A DNA stretch of 39,447 bases from Cylindrodendrum hubeiense (GCA_014621425.1 JAANBB010000382.1:1-39447); one strand, 5' to 3'. Positions 1-10,741 are shown, counted from the first letter of the stretch. Notes: generated by a model from the letters alone, not told the origin. Numbers and translations: made by a program.

Positions 1-711
1 CCCCCTTGTTACAGCTGCAACCCAAGCACAACCAGGCAAATGCGGGTGTGACACGACATGGCCGAGCTCATTGGCTCCGCGCCTACGACTGCTCTAGCCG
101 TCCCCCATTCCAAGGCTTCCCACCCAGCAAGCTATGCCTCCCCGATGCCCCACGTATTGTCTGGTGCATACTACGGCAGCCCAGAGGCTGATTCCGGGTT
201 CGCCAGACAGCCTGGTAGCCTTCGCCCCAAGCCCAGAGGCTACCAGGCCAGCACCTGAGAGGCCGTTACTACCTGCGTCTAGACATCCGCAGCCCTTGTC
301 ATGTGTAATGTGTACTGCGCATCCAGCCCATCCCGCACTGACTTCCCGGTACGGACACCTGCTCTACCTAACGTCCCGCTTGTGGCGTTGGCTGCCTTGC
401 CTCAGGTAACCAACGCATGTAACCGGCTTCTGTCACCGAGACGAACCACTTTTGGCCTTGATCTTGCACTGGTATATAGCTTCCAGTCATCATTCTGCAG
501 GGCGCTCTCACACATCCGTCCTACTGTTCTTCATCCGTATCCCAATTTGGCTTCATCACCTGGCTCCCAACATCTACCACTCCGTCGTATGTGTTTACGC
601 CCTCACGAGGGCGCCGCAGCGTTCGCTTCATAACATAACCCACGCTCTCTCCATCTCCATCTCCATCTCCATAATCCTCCCCATATCCACCCCACCACCA
701 CCACCACCACC
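1..711. other. Intergenic region and probable promoter of the RBR gene
   Basis: No protein family is recognisable here; short open frames overlap each other without bias. A TATA-like stretch lies at about 471-477. Just before the RBR start codon there is a (TCTCCA)4 repeat at 648-671 followed by a (CCA)7 run that abuts the ATG at 712. Pyrimidine-rich tracts next to start codons are common in filamentous ascomycete 5' leaders, so this is read as promoter plus 5' UTR by inference. Confidence 0.5.
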
Positions 712-2921
712 ATGGCCGAGATTATGTCTCCCTCCGGAAAGGGGAAGCAGAAGTTGATGCCAGGCTCCTTTGGTCCGGAGGACTACATCGATTTCTATGG
801 CAATCCCTTTGACGACCTCGAGACCATCCAGAATGCTTTCCGAGACCGAGAGGCCCGAGTCCCCTGGTCCACTAACAACCTCTCCGACGTCGATGTTACC
901 AATGTCGACTGGTACGAATACAACCCACCAAAGGCACTCAGGAAGGCCCCCAATATCACCTCCCAAGTTCTCCTCGACATAGTCTTGTCCTCGATTGAGA
1001 ATGTCAAGACCAAGGGCGCCGACCAGCATCGTCAGAAGCTTGACGAGGAGGAGAAGAGCAAGCTGGCCGAGGATGACGCCAAGAAGCTCGACAAGGGCAA
1101 GGGGCCGTACCTCCCCATCATCATTCCTCAAGACAAACCCACCCCCGACGACCAATCACTCCGTCTGTCTATTATTTCCCAGTCGGAATCTACTTCCACC
1201 GTAGTTGGCCCTGAGGTGGTCCCCGCAAAGCCTGGGAAGCGGCGCATGTTCGCCCTCCGTAAACTCTTCCAGCGCAGTCACCAGAGGGGGGAGAGCAGTG
1301 CCACTGGCTCTAAGCTAGAGGCCATCCGCAAGATCTATGAGACACGGCACAGCAGCGAGGGCTCTACCTCAGAATTTGCCGCTGTCTCAACCCCGGAAAT
1401 CCCTGAACAGCAAGTGTAAGTCAACAACATCCCCATCCCCGGCTGATCGTCCTGCTGATATAATATAGCGAGTGCGTCTCTTGTCTCGATGACTTCCCAC
1501 CGAAGGAGGTAATCAAGGTCACATGCCACAGTTATTGCCGTGACTGCTTCGTACGCCTTATCTCGGCCGCGGTCCAGAACGAGCAGCAGTGGCCGCCCAA
1601 GTGCTGCCTAAATCCGATTCCAGTCAAAACCATCGTCCGCTTTATACCCTCTGAACTCAAGAAGACCTTCCAAGAGCGGTCTAGTGAATGGGACATCCCC
1701 ATCGGTGAGCGCATATACTGCAGCCACCAAGAATGCAATCTCTTGGTCAAGCCACAAAACATCAGTAGCAGGAAACGCGAGGGCACCTGTGACAGTCACC
1801 ATACCACATGCACAATATGCCGAGGTCCTGGCCACAAAGGGAAGGAATGCGAACGAGATCCCGATATGGAACTAACCAACATGCTGGCCGAGGAAGAGGG
1901 TTGGAAGAGGTGCTACAACTGCAACGCCTTGGTAGAGCACCGGGAGGCATGTCAACATATGACATGTCGGTGTGGAACCCAGTTCTGCTACGTCTGTGGT
2001 CTGCGTTGGCGAACTTGTGGCTGCACAGCGCAACAGCTCGACGACATCAAGGCGGCAGCCGAAACCAAGCGGGAACAACGACAACTCAGAGAGCAGGGTC
2101 AGGCCGAAGAGCTACGCCAAATCCTTCTCCAAATCGAGGAATTCGAACGGGAGGAGGCCCTCAAGGCTGAAATGCTTCGCCAGGAGCAGGAGAGACTGGA
2201 GGAGGAACGCCGACAGCGCGAAATTGAAGAAAGAGTCCGGCAGGAGAGCATCCGCCGCAGAGATATCGAACTCAAGTACAAGGAGTTGCGTGTGATGCTC
2301 GATCAGTTGCATGAATTGCAGCAGGTCCTTGTTGAGGTCGATCAGGAGGAAGTGAGCAATGACCTGGCTACTGAGACCAAGAATGTGAAGGAGGAACTTG
2401 CCAAGAAGCAAGAAACCGAACGGTCCGAACTCGACTCATTAATGATGATTAAGATGGCCGACAAGGAGTATGAACTCAACAAAGACTTCCAAATCCGGGC
2501 AGCAGAAGAGAACGACATTGAAGAGGCCTATCATGAGAAATTGCAGGAATACTGGAAGGAGAAGAAGAATGGCGAGGAAGAAATTAAATCAGCCATGTTG
2601 GCCTTGCGGAAGCGCATGGACAAAAGGCAGCATATGTGGCAGGAGTGGAAGAGCGAAGCGCTGAGGCTCCGCGAAGCCAGCCTCAAGGAAAACTGGTCCC
2701 TCCGCGAGGAGATAATGTACAGCACGAAACACCGACTGGACGCCACATTTGAAGAGAAGGAACGAGATTTAGCGAACCGCAAGACAGCCGAGAAGAAGTG
2801 GCTCGAGATGGTTATTCTTGAGAGAGAGAGACTGATGAATGATTGGGAGGTCCAAGAAGTTGAGGGTGATGCTGACAGCTTGTTTGCTCCAGACTCGGAC
2901 AGCGCTGTGGTAGTTTCATAA
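712..2921 (+). CDS. RBR-type (RING1-IBR-RING2) E3 ubiquitin ligase with long coiled-coil tail
   Basis: Two exons, 712-1415 and 1469-2921, joined across a 53-bp GTAAGT...TAG intron, give 718 aa. Residues 1-235 are low-complexity and probably disordered. From C237 there is a RING1 (CVSC, then CHSYCRDC; the Cys-His spacing is one residue shorter than the usual CxH). A Cys/His-rich IBR region follows, then RING2 (CYNC ... EACQHMTC ... FCYVCG ... CGC). C396 in the ACQHM motif sits where RBR enzymes carry the catalytic cysteine that accepts ubiquitin from the E2. From about residue 425 to 690 the protein is a Glu/Lys/Arg-rich heptad-like coiled coil, unusually long for this family. The domain order and catalytic Cys are seen; ligase activity is inferred from the family. 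The substrate is unknown. The start is the first ATG in frame, just after a CCA repeat. The gene runs toward the DUS4 gene in the same direction. Confidence 0.88.
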
Positions 2922-3229
2922 CGAGGAAATATTGATACAAAATTAGAAGAAATTAAAAGAAATAATATGTAAAAATTTATATATGTTGATTTTCTTGACG
3001 TATCAAGGAGTGAATATGCGATGGGGGTAAGTTAAAGGCTGGTGTTTAGTTGGCTCCATCCACATCACGTGGCCTATCATTCACAAAAACCTCTCTTTTC
3101 TGTATGATTCATGCCGGAAGACAACTACTTGACCTGGCCAGAACCGCATATTCGCTATACCCGAGTTGCCCTCGTGTTTACCAACTGATCTTTTCTCAAC
3201 TCAGCAGTCACTTTAAGCCGTAGCCAACC
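2922..3229. other. RBR 3' end and DUS4 promoter
   Basis: This 308-bp tandem intergenic region starts A/T-rich (2930-2995), as expected for a 3' UTR and polyadenylation region. It continues into the presumed promoter and leader of the DUS4 gene. No other feature was seen. Confidence 0.5.
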
Positions 3230-4620
3230 ATGTCAATCGGCGGGGAGGGCGAGTCTGCCCAGTAAGTTCATTCACCAGCTCTAGGGTAGCCCGCATACTC
3301 ACGACGGTTCAGTCCCCTCAAGATATTTGATGTCACCAGGAAACAAGACCGGTTCCTGTACGCTCTTGCACCTATGGTGCGGTATGGAAAGGTAGGGGTT
3401 GTCCTGTTGGTCTAAATACGTATCTTAACTCCCGGAGTAGCTTGCCTTTCGCCAGACAGTCCAACAGTATGGCGTTGATCTCTGCTGGACGCCCATGGTT
3501 CTCGCCAAGGAGTTCAACCGGAACAGCTTCGCCCGCGACAGTGGCAAGTCCATCCCCCCTCCATACACACAGAGTACCACGGGACTAATAGACCGACTCT
3601 TCAGACATCACAGTGTCGACCAACCCCGGCCAGCCGGCTACAATCGTCCAGTTCGGCGCCAATGTCCCGCTCGAGAATGGCGCGTGCCGCGGCCCTCGTT
3701 GCGCCGAGCACCAACGGTGTCGACCTCAACTGCGGGTGTCCGCAGTCGTGGGCATGCGCGGAGAAGCTCGGTGCTGCGCTCATGGGGCACCGCGAGTTGG
3801 TGCGGGACATGGTTGTTGAGACGCGGCAGCGGCTGGAAAGAGATGGTTGGGATGTGGGCTTGGAGAGGGATATCGAAAGTCCCAAGGGGCGGAGTGTGAG
3901 TGTCAAGATCAGGATCCACGATGATCTCAGGTATATCTGCGTTCCCATCCATCTGCCAAAAGACAAAAGAACTAACGGGTGTGTTTGGCAAGGAAAACCA
4001 TGGACTTTCTTGATACCGTAATAGGACATCCCCAGAACCGACTTGTCGACTGGGTCACCATCCACCCGAGAACAAAGTCAACGCCCTCCACCATCCCCAT
4101 CAAAACTGAAGCCCTCGAGATCCTCACAGCCAAGTATGCTGGAACCCTCCCTATTCTCCTCTCTGGTGATGTCTTCGACATCAACTCGTTGCCTCTGCAG
4201 CCCACAATCACCACTAACAACGGCACCCCCCTCCCATCTCTCGCCACCCTCACCCTCGACTCTGCCACTTCTTACAAACCTGCGCCGTCACCCCGCAACA
4301 CCAACCTCTCTGGCTTCATGTCTGCGCGCGGCCTCCTCGCCAACCCCGCGCTGTTTGCTGGCTATTCGGCTTGCCCCTGGGACGCCATCGAAACCTTCAT
4401 GTGCAAGGTTGCCCGCTGCCCCTTGCCCTTCAAGCTGACCGTGCATCACCTCCAAGAGATGTGCGGGTCGGGCATGGCCGCCGATAAGTCTTCGCTGCTG
4501 ACCAAAAAGGAGCGGATGCATATGACGGGGCTGGAGAACATGTGTGAGCTGATCGACTTCCTCGACGACATGATTGACGAGAAGACGGGTAGGGTTGGGG
4601 GCCTCAGACGGGATTTGTGA
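3230..4620 (+). CDS. DUS4: tRNA-dihydrouridine synthase, DUS4 type, with an apparent +1 frameshift
   Basis: Five exons: 3230-3261, 3313-3391, 3441-3543, 3605-3930 and 3993-4620. The product would be about 388 aa if one extra base is discounted. Recognisable are the FMN-domain start LYALAPMVRYGK, VDLCWTPMVLAKEF, TIVQFGAN, the catalytic motif DLNCGCPQSWA (the Cys that protonates uracil), VSVKIRIHDDL and DWVTIHPRT, in the order expected for the enzyme that reduces uridine in the tRNA D-loop. Between PLE (ending 3675) and ARAAALVAP (from about 3680) the frame changes by +1: four bases stand where three are needed. Unshifted, translation stops at 3819 after about 142 aa. This could be a sequencing or assembly error, a real mutation or a pseudogene. 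Intron 3 looks like a GC-AG intron. The gene converges with SEC10, 137 bp apart. Confidence 0.85.
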
Positions 4621-4757
4621 GCGCCTCGATCCAGGCTGAGTATTGAAGCTGGACGACGACTCAGGTTGTGTGTGGTTAAACATGGTATCGTATTCCAAGC
4701 TATACGCAGTTCCGCTACATATTCCCGGTACATGGCCCCCTCTGCGGCCGGCCACGC

Positions 4758-7354
4758 TCAGAGCCCGGACAACACACCCTGGATTCCCACCGTACCCGAG
4801 TCATCACGCTTCTGCACAAACGCCCTGAAGTCGACCTTCGATAACCTGCCCTTGCTTCCCGTGGGCCCGGGTGCCAGAGTCCTCGACTTCTCACGCAGTG
4901 CCTCGGGCCCGACGATGAAGAGAGAGCCGATTTCGGTGAGCATCTCGACGGCCGTGCCGACCTCCTTGGTCAACGACCACTCGCGCATGGTGGCGACATA
5001 CTTGGCAATATCCTGCGTGACCATGAGGCCGCCCGTCGCGTTGACCTGGAACTTCTTGAAATGCTCAAAGAGAAGCTTGAGCAGAGCTAGGGCGAGCTCG
5101 CTGAAGAACTTTTCCGCGTTCTGGCCGTCGACAGCCTGGCTAGCGAACGTGTTGACGCGGCCCAGGAACGTACAGATACCGAGGCAGGTCGCCGTCTGAA
5201 GCGACTCGAGCTCGCCGTCCTTGGGCCGGAAGTCCTGTTTCTTCTGGCTGCCAAGCGACTTGGAAACCCAGTTGGTCACTACATCAATACTGCCCTTCAT
5301 GACGTTGTTTGTCTTCTTCTCAATGTTACCAATCGCCACCTTCTTCTGTGCCTCCATGCTCCTCCGAACTGTCGTGTTGGACTCCGCAAGACGGATGAGA
5401 ACAACCGTGATGAACCTGTCCATAACACTCGTAATGGTGACTGCTGGTCGGATTGCTGGTAAGTACGACAAGTCCGGCTCTGTCTTGGAATTCTCTAGCG
5501 TTGAAACTTGGTCCTGCGCTGCATCAAGCGCAGTCTCGATGTAGACTTGGCCCATGCTCGTGAGTAGCAGGTTGAGGAGGATGTTGACATCCTTGGGGGT
5601 GTCAGTCTGAGATCCAAGCTCAAGCGTTCGCTGTACGCTCTCCGACAACCACTTTAGCATGCGCTTGGCATTGGCGATGCTAAGTCTGCCATCCTCGTCC
5701 GAAACCTCAATCTCATTCTTATTATCCTTGTCCTGCAAGCCGGCAACACGCAACATCATGGCTTTTTGTGTGGGCGTTAGTTCCGAAGAGTCAAGGCGCT
5801 CGATGTAGCGGTCCTTGGCTGAGGCGATGAGCTGGGTTCCCTGCTGGGCGAGGGATGCCATGAAACCCGTGGGCGCCTTCTTCCGCCGGGAGTGATAAAT
5901 GCTAAATTTGAAGAGCAAAGAGCTGTACGTTGCATCCAGGCTTTTCCTTTCTCGCTCAATGTACGAGTTGCCCACCAGATATGGGACGAATAGGTCCTCC
6001 ATCTGCTGGTCGAGTGTTTGGGATATTTGTGCTGAGCAAGGCTCTGGATGCTCCGTCAAGCCATGTGACTTGAGGTCTTCCACCAATGCACTGATGTAAC
6101 TTCTTGAAGAATGCAGCGATCTCAAGAAAGCCAGTGAGGAGATTGTGTCAGTCTTGTCCAAGACCATCTCAAGTCGCTGCTGAACCGACTGCTGGAAAAC
6201 TCGCTGGATGAATTTGATGAGGACGGTTTCGTAATAAGGAAATGCGCGCTTGATAATGAAGGATTCCTCCTGCATTACAATCTTGACTTCGTCAACTAGG
6301 GACTGCAAGCTCGGCTCGACTACCGGAGGTTCGGAATCGGGATCGGCAAGTTGCTCCCAAGTATCCCCATCCATGGTAACCTCGTCTGTTAATAGCTGGT
6401 CGCGATCAATAAAGAACTGGTGCTGGTTGACAAAAACAGCAATGACACTGGCGCCTCCGTTGAAGTCGTGTAGAACCTTGGCGCATTCCATCATGTCCTC
6501 AAAGTTCTGCCGGCGGTAGCTGTTATTGAACTGCTGTAGGAGGTCTTGTTCCAGAGTCTCGCAGAATTTTTCGAGGACCTCGCGGGTGTTGTGTGATCGG
6601 TTGGGGCCCAAAACGCCGTTCGAGGTACCGTTCTTGTGACCATTCGTCTGGCCCCAAGACGTTGGATCCAGTCGCTGGCTGATGCGCATGAGCTGTCTAG
6701 CAATGACAGCGCAGCGCACTTTATTCTCGGAGCCGCCCACTCGCTGGACATCTTGTAGCGATGTCAGCCGCCCAGTTTCGCTAACTTCGGTCCAGCATTG
6801 AATCAGGAACATAGCATCCTGGGCGCGACGTCGTTTCCTATCCAAATCCTCCAGCTTCTCGCCAATTTGCACAGCAATATTTCCCCCGCCATCTGATCTA
6901 CTGCTAGGATTGTAGCTATGGACATTGGCCTGGCCGAGTGAGAGGTCGAGAGCTTCAAATGAGCTCATCGACTGGTCGAGCTTGTGGCCCAGGGTGTCGA
7001 GGGTCTGATCATGCTGGGTTTCGGCGCGGCGCACCTGAGAAAAGAGATCCGACTCCTTCTCCTGGAGCTCATCCCCAAGCTGTGCGAGCTGGGACAGGGC
7101 ATCTAGCAGCTCTGGTTAGCGCGACAGCTCCTCACTGGGAGCCAGACCGGCGACTTACTCTCGAAGGTGCGGATCAGTGGTTTAGGATCGAATGTCGATG
7201 GCGAATTGCCAGACCGGCGATTCAGTGGTATGGCGCTTTCAGCTAAGCCGTCGACGAAGTCGCGCACGACGAAATCCTGGTTAGAGAAGTCGTCGAGGGT
7301 GAAGCTGGGCCCCTTGGGGAAGAGGCTCTTAGTGTTGGAGGCGGACCGCTCCAT
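4758..7354 (-). CDS. SEC10: Exocyst complex component SEC10
   Basis: Two exons on the minus strand, 7354-7159 and 7102-4758, are split by a 56-bp GTAAGT...CTAG intron that contains a CTAAC branch-like site. They encode 846 aa, a normal length for fungal Sec10. The N-terminus SLFPKGPSFTLDDFSNQDFVV, then FLIQCWTEVSE and FNGGASVIAVFVNQHQFFID, are hallmarks of Sec10. An N-terminal coiled-coil stretch around ELQEKE...LDQSMSSFEALD precedes the helical-bundle body. Sec10 is part of the octameric exocyst that tethers secretory vesicles to the plasma membrane at the hyphal tip, partnering directly with Sec15. The start at 7354 was chosen because the conserved FPKGP block follows at once; the open frame extends upstream to 7501 but that part is Asp/Arg low-complexity. 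It is transcribed divergently from NUS1. Confidence 0.93.
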
Positions 7355-8007
7355 GGTGGGAACTCGGAAGGCTCGTGACGCTGTCGCAGGTGGCGGGACT
7401 ACATGTGGGGAGCCGCAGTCGGTCGTCGATGCTGTGGCTCGGTCGATTCGATCGTCGGCGTGGTCGTAGTCGTGGTCGCGGTCGCGTGTGCGCGGTGTCA
7501 ACGTCGAGAGTGTCGTGTCTGTCGTTCAAACATAAGGTATGGCCATGTCTCGAGTGCGTCCATCCATGTCCTGTACGTACTTGGGCCTGGCTGAGCTGGC
7601 CTGGCTGAGCTCCAGGGCCCCGCCTTCCCAGTTCCAAACGCAGCTGCGCCACAGATTCCAAGCTGGCGCCAAGGCTGGCAGCAGGCACATGCCAGTGTGT
7701 GGATGAGCGACGTATTTTCGTGGCTCAACTCTGGGCACATGGGTAGGAACTCGGCAAGTGGAGACTCACGACGTAACCACCCAGCACCGCCACAGCAGCA
7801 AGGCCAGCTTTTTGGTAGCCACGTCTGCCCACACATCCTCGCAAGTTCCCATATAAGCTGCATCACCCCAGCTTGTGTTTCGATCCGACTCCTGAACCGG
7901 GATATTTACTTGCGAATAGGACGTTTATTCGCGTTGCTTCATCTTCCAGCCATCGACCGCACCGCCAGCTCCGTCAGTCAGCCTCCTGGGCTGCAATCAC
8001 CTTCAAG
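7355..8007. other. Shared divergent promoter of SEC10 and NUS1
   Basis: This 653-bp region lies between two divergent start codons. The part next to SEC10 (7420-7500) is rich in CGTGGTCG-type repeats, and the part next to NUS1 is ordinary. It contains overlapping short frames on both strands but nothing recognisable as a gene. It probably holds both promoters and 5' leaders. Confidence 0.55.
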
Positions 8008-9102
8008 ATGCCCCTGATGACGGTCCGCGATCGCCAGGCCTATCGAGCCGACGATCACCAAAACCACACGCTCCTGGACGACAAGGAAAGGCAACGAATG
8101 CTCAAGGTGCGTGCCCAGCAGCCCAAGGGGTCTCGATGTCTCTTCCATCCTAACAAAAGATAGTCTTACCTCCCCGCGCCGAACGAATCCGCCCCAGTCC
8201 CATCCTCCAACGCGCGAGTCAAACGAAGCTCACCATTGGGCGTCCGACGATTCGTCAAGAACCAGATGTTCGTTCTCATTTTTGCCGTGCTTCACGGCAT
8301 CTTCTCGCTCTACATCAGAGTGCGACAGATGTGGAATGTCGTCTGTTACCAGGTCTCGTCCGTCTTCTACTACCACCACGGCACCCCGCAGTACATAAAG
8401 AGGGACGTCATGGCTCTGAAGAAGAAACCCAAGCATCTCAGTGTTATTCTGAAGGCCAAGGAGAGTCACAGGGCCAAGGCCGATGTCGAACGATTAATAG
8501 ACGAGGTTGCCGAGATTGCGACGTGGTGCGCTTGCGCAGAGATCCCCATGCTCTCTGTGTATGAGAAGACTGGTACGGTAGCGCTCTACTCGGTTTTTCT
8601 GTGACAGAAACGCTAACATCATTCAGGTCTCCTGAAAAAGAACATGTCGCGTGTCTATGACGCTGCGAACCAGAAGCTCACATTCTACTTTGGTGGACAG
8701 CACCCAGGACTGTCCGTGACTTCGCCACACAAGGAAGACCTCCCAGCACCCAACGGCGAAAACCCACAGGGCCATCTCAGATTGCACTTGATTTCTTCTC
8801 AAGATGGCCGAGACTCGATGGTGGATCTGACCCGAACACTGGCTGAGATGTCACAGAAGGGGAAGCTCTCTCCCCGAGACATCTCCACGGAACTCATCGA
8901 TGCTGAGCTGTCCGAGGGTATCATGACCGAGCCGGAGCTCCTCATCACCTTCGGCCCTTATCTTGAGTTGTCGGGATACCCTCCGTGGCAGATCCGCCTG
9001 ACGGAGATCTTCTGCCTCCAGGACAATGAAAGGGTGGGATACCAGGTATTCCTCAAGGCCCTGCAACATTTCGGGAAGGCCCAGATGCGCAAAGGAAAAT
9101 AG
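8008..9102 (+). CDS. NUS1: NUS1, non-catalytic subunit of the dehydrodolichyl diphosphate synthase complex
   Basis: Three exons, 8008-8106, 8164-8572 and 8627-9102, encode 327 aa. After a polar N-terminus there is one hydrophobic membrane segment (about MFVLIFAVLHGIFSLYI). A cis-prenyltransferase-like fold follows, with PKHLSVILKAKE, EIATWCACAEIPMLSVYEKTG and a C-terminal block ELLITFGPYLELSGYPPWQIRLTEIF. The last residues are MRKGK, so the RxG motif (R324-K-G326) that NUS1/NgBR contributes to the active site of its catalytic partner is present. The protein anchors the complex in the ER membrane for synthesis of the dolichol used in glycosylation. The partner gene (RER2/SRT1 type) is not in the window. 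The stop codon lies 65 bp from the convergent AlkB gene, so their 3' UTRs probably overlap. Confidence 0.92.
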
Positions 9103-9167
9103 GAATGTCTCCTAAATGTATTTCTTTCTTTTTCTTGCTGTGGACGCCTCATTTCTCATCTATACCC

Positions 9168-10253
9168 TCAAGGTTTCCATGCCGTCATTTCACGAACTTC
9201 CTTGTTCCACCTGTACACTAAACCGGCTCCCACATTGTAGTTATAGTAATTTTCTGTTCCGCCCTTGATCATGGCTCTCCGAAAAGTGATGTTTATTCTC
9301 CCACCATCTTCTTGGTTCTTGCCTGTCCGCTTCGGTATCGAGTGCAACCAGTTAGACTGCGTCCTCCCCCTCATCAATAACATGTCGCCACTACCCAGTG
9401 GCAGTTTTAAAGGCTTTGCATTAACAGTAGGTAAATCTGCATTGCCTGGTAGAACAGGTTTGTGCTTCATTAGAAAGTCACGTCGTGATCCCAGCGAAAA
9501 GGAGGCAATGGCGGGTTCCATTTCCAGGAACTGCTCGTCGTCGCTATGGAAGGCGATGCTGTCGGAGCCAGAAGCGTAGTAGTTCACCAGGCAGAAGTTG
9601 AATTTACAACCCGTCGCCACTTCGGTGCATTGACGCAACTCATCAAGGCATTTTGGGATCGGCCGGGGCGGATACTTGTCATAACACTTATCCGAAACCC
9701 TGGTTCTGAGGGTTGTGTCTACAACATGGCCTTCATCATCGAACCTGGACGTCTCATCAAGTCCAAAGACTGTGGTCCATCTTGAAATATTCATCAGTTC
9801 AGTTTACGACACTGAATGCCGAAGGGTCTCCTACCTTGGTGTTCGTACCTGGGTCTCAATGCCGCCCCGCTTGATCTTATAGTCTACCCTATAGAAAGGG
9901 AGTTCAGCGCGAAGAAATTCAAACAACTTGCGAGAAACTGAGCTTGGTATGAAGGGCTCGAAATAGAGAAGATCCAAATCGGGCTGGTCATTGATTTTTC
10001 TTCCAGGCTTGGCAGGGAGTGTTGACAGCTCTTTGCTTATAGAAGATGGGAGGTTATGAATGGGGTGGGGGTAATGCTGATGTGGCGAGCAGCCAACCTG
10101 AGCAGACTTGTCAGACCCTCTAATTTGCATGGATGGTTTGATAAGAATCTTACAGACCTCTTCATGATGTTCATCGCCGAGGTTCTCATCCTCGTTACGG
10201 GTCCGTTTTGGCGTTGGTGCAAAAAAGGCTTCAATAGTTCGTTTCTTGGACAT
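9168..10253 (-). CDS. AlkB-type 2-oxoglutarate/Fe(II) dioxygenase (ALKBH2/3-like)
   Basis: Two minus-strand exons, 10253-9835 and 9780-9168, give 343 aa; the 54-bp intron has GTAGGA and a non-pyrimidine AAG acceptor. The C-terminal two thirds form the AlkB fold: GGIETQVRTPR-WTTVFG, then NYYASGSDSIAFHSDDEQF with the iron ligands H218 and D220, a third ligand H286 in NWLHSIPK, and the 2-oxoglutarate arginines R301 and R307 six residues apart. Enzymes of this type oxidatively remove methyl and etheno groups from DNA or RNA bases. Residues 4-11 (KRTIEAFF) resemble a PCNA-interacting PIP box, followed by a basic PKRTR patch that may be a nuclear localisation signal; this suggests replication-coupled DNA repair by inference. 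Substrate choice (ALKBH2- or ALKBH3-like) cannot be decided from sequence alone. Confidence 0.88.
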
Positions 10254-10439
10254 GGTTGGGAGGTTTTGGTTGTGGAAAGTTGACCGTTCTGAGATTGCTA
10301 TCTTTCAATATCACGAGTGCCTGTTGAACTGTCAGAAACAAACAGCAACTACTTATATGGTGCCCATTGTAATTTGAAAGTAGGGAAGACAAAAGAGAAC
10401 GTCAGAGAAAGTCACAAAAAATGAAGGTGGCAAAAAATG
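10254..10439. other. AlkB gene upstream region and downstream flank of 5S copy A
   Basis: This short A/T-richer spacer lies between the AlkB start codon and the 3' end of the first 5S rRNA gene. It contains several A runs, which read as T runs on the minus strand; one of them serves as the Pol III terminator listed separately. It probably also holds the AlkB promoter, since the AlkB gene reads away from it. Confidence 0.45.
10432..10437 (-). terminator. Pol III T6 terminator of 5S copy A
   Basis: On the minus strand, six T residues follow the 3' end of 5S copy A by two bases. A run of four or more T is the standard RNA polymerase III stop. Confidence 0.7.
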
Positions 10440-10558
10440 ACATACAACAGTGAGGATTCCCCGGTCGTCACCGACCCGAGTACTAATTCACCGCTTCTCA
10501 GCTTGACTAGGGGAGAGCGGACGGGATCCCGTATTTTCTAAGAGCTGTGGTCGTATGT
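10440..10558 (-). rRNA. 5S ribosomal RNA, copy A
   Basis: Read on the minus strand this 119-nt segment begins ACATACGACCA and ends TGTTGTATGT. These are the paired termini of helix I typical of filamentous ascomycete 5S rRNA. Inside are the canonical blocks GGGATCCCGTCCGCTC, TAGTCAAGC, TTAGTA and GGGTCGGTGACGACC. The length is normal. Compared with copy B it has three base substitutions and one extra C that keeps the canonical GATCCCGTC. No TATA-like element is visible 25-30 bp upstream. Dispersed 5S genes outside the rDNA are usual in this group. Confidence 0.9.
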
Positions 10559-10619
10559 GCTGGTTGAGGCGTTGAGCGGGATCAAATCCAGAGAAACTGA
10601 GAATTCTGAAAGAGACCAG

Positions 10620-10624
10620 AAAAA
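10620..10624 (-). terminator. Pol III T5 terminator of 5S copy B
   Basis: Five T residues on the minus strand overlap the last base of 5S copy B, enough for RNA polymerase III termination. Confidence 0.6.
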
Positions 10625-10741
10625 CATACAACAGTGGGGATTCCCCGGTCGTCACCGACCCGAGTACTAATCCACCGCTTCTCAGCTTGACTAGGGGAGA
10701 GCGGACGGATCCCGTATTTTCTAAGAGCTATGGTCGTATGT
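10624..10741 (-). rRNA. 5S ribosomal RNA, copy B (one-base deletion)
   Basis: A second 5S gene lies in the same orientation, 65 bp upstream of copy A and about 97% identical to it. It is 118 nt long because one C of the conserved GATCCCGTC block is missing (GATCCGTC), in the region of loop B/helix III. It does have a TATA-like element at the expected distance upstream and a T5 terminator. It may be a functional variant or a decaying copy; which of the two genes is the main source of RNA cannot be told from sequence. Confidence 0.87.

Noticed and set aside
628..1155. A 175-codon minus-strand frame
   Set aside because: Antisense to the first exon of the RBR gene and ending within its CCA/TCTCCA repeats; no motif.
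10098..10153. Intron-like GTAAGA...CTCAG segment inside AlkB exon 1
   Set aside because: Removing its 56 bases shifts the frame into an early stop, while reading through keeps the frame to the conserved AlkB blocks.
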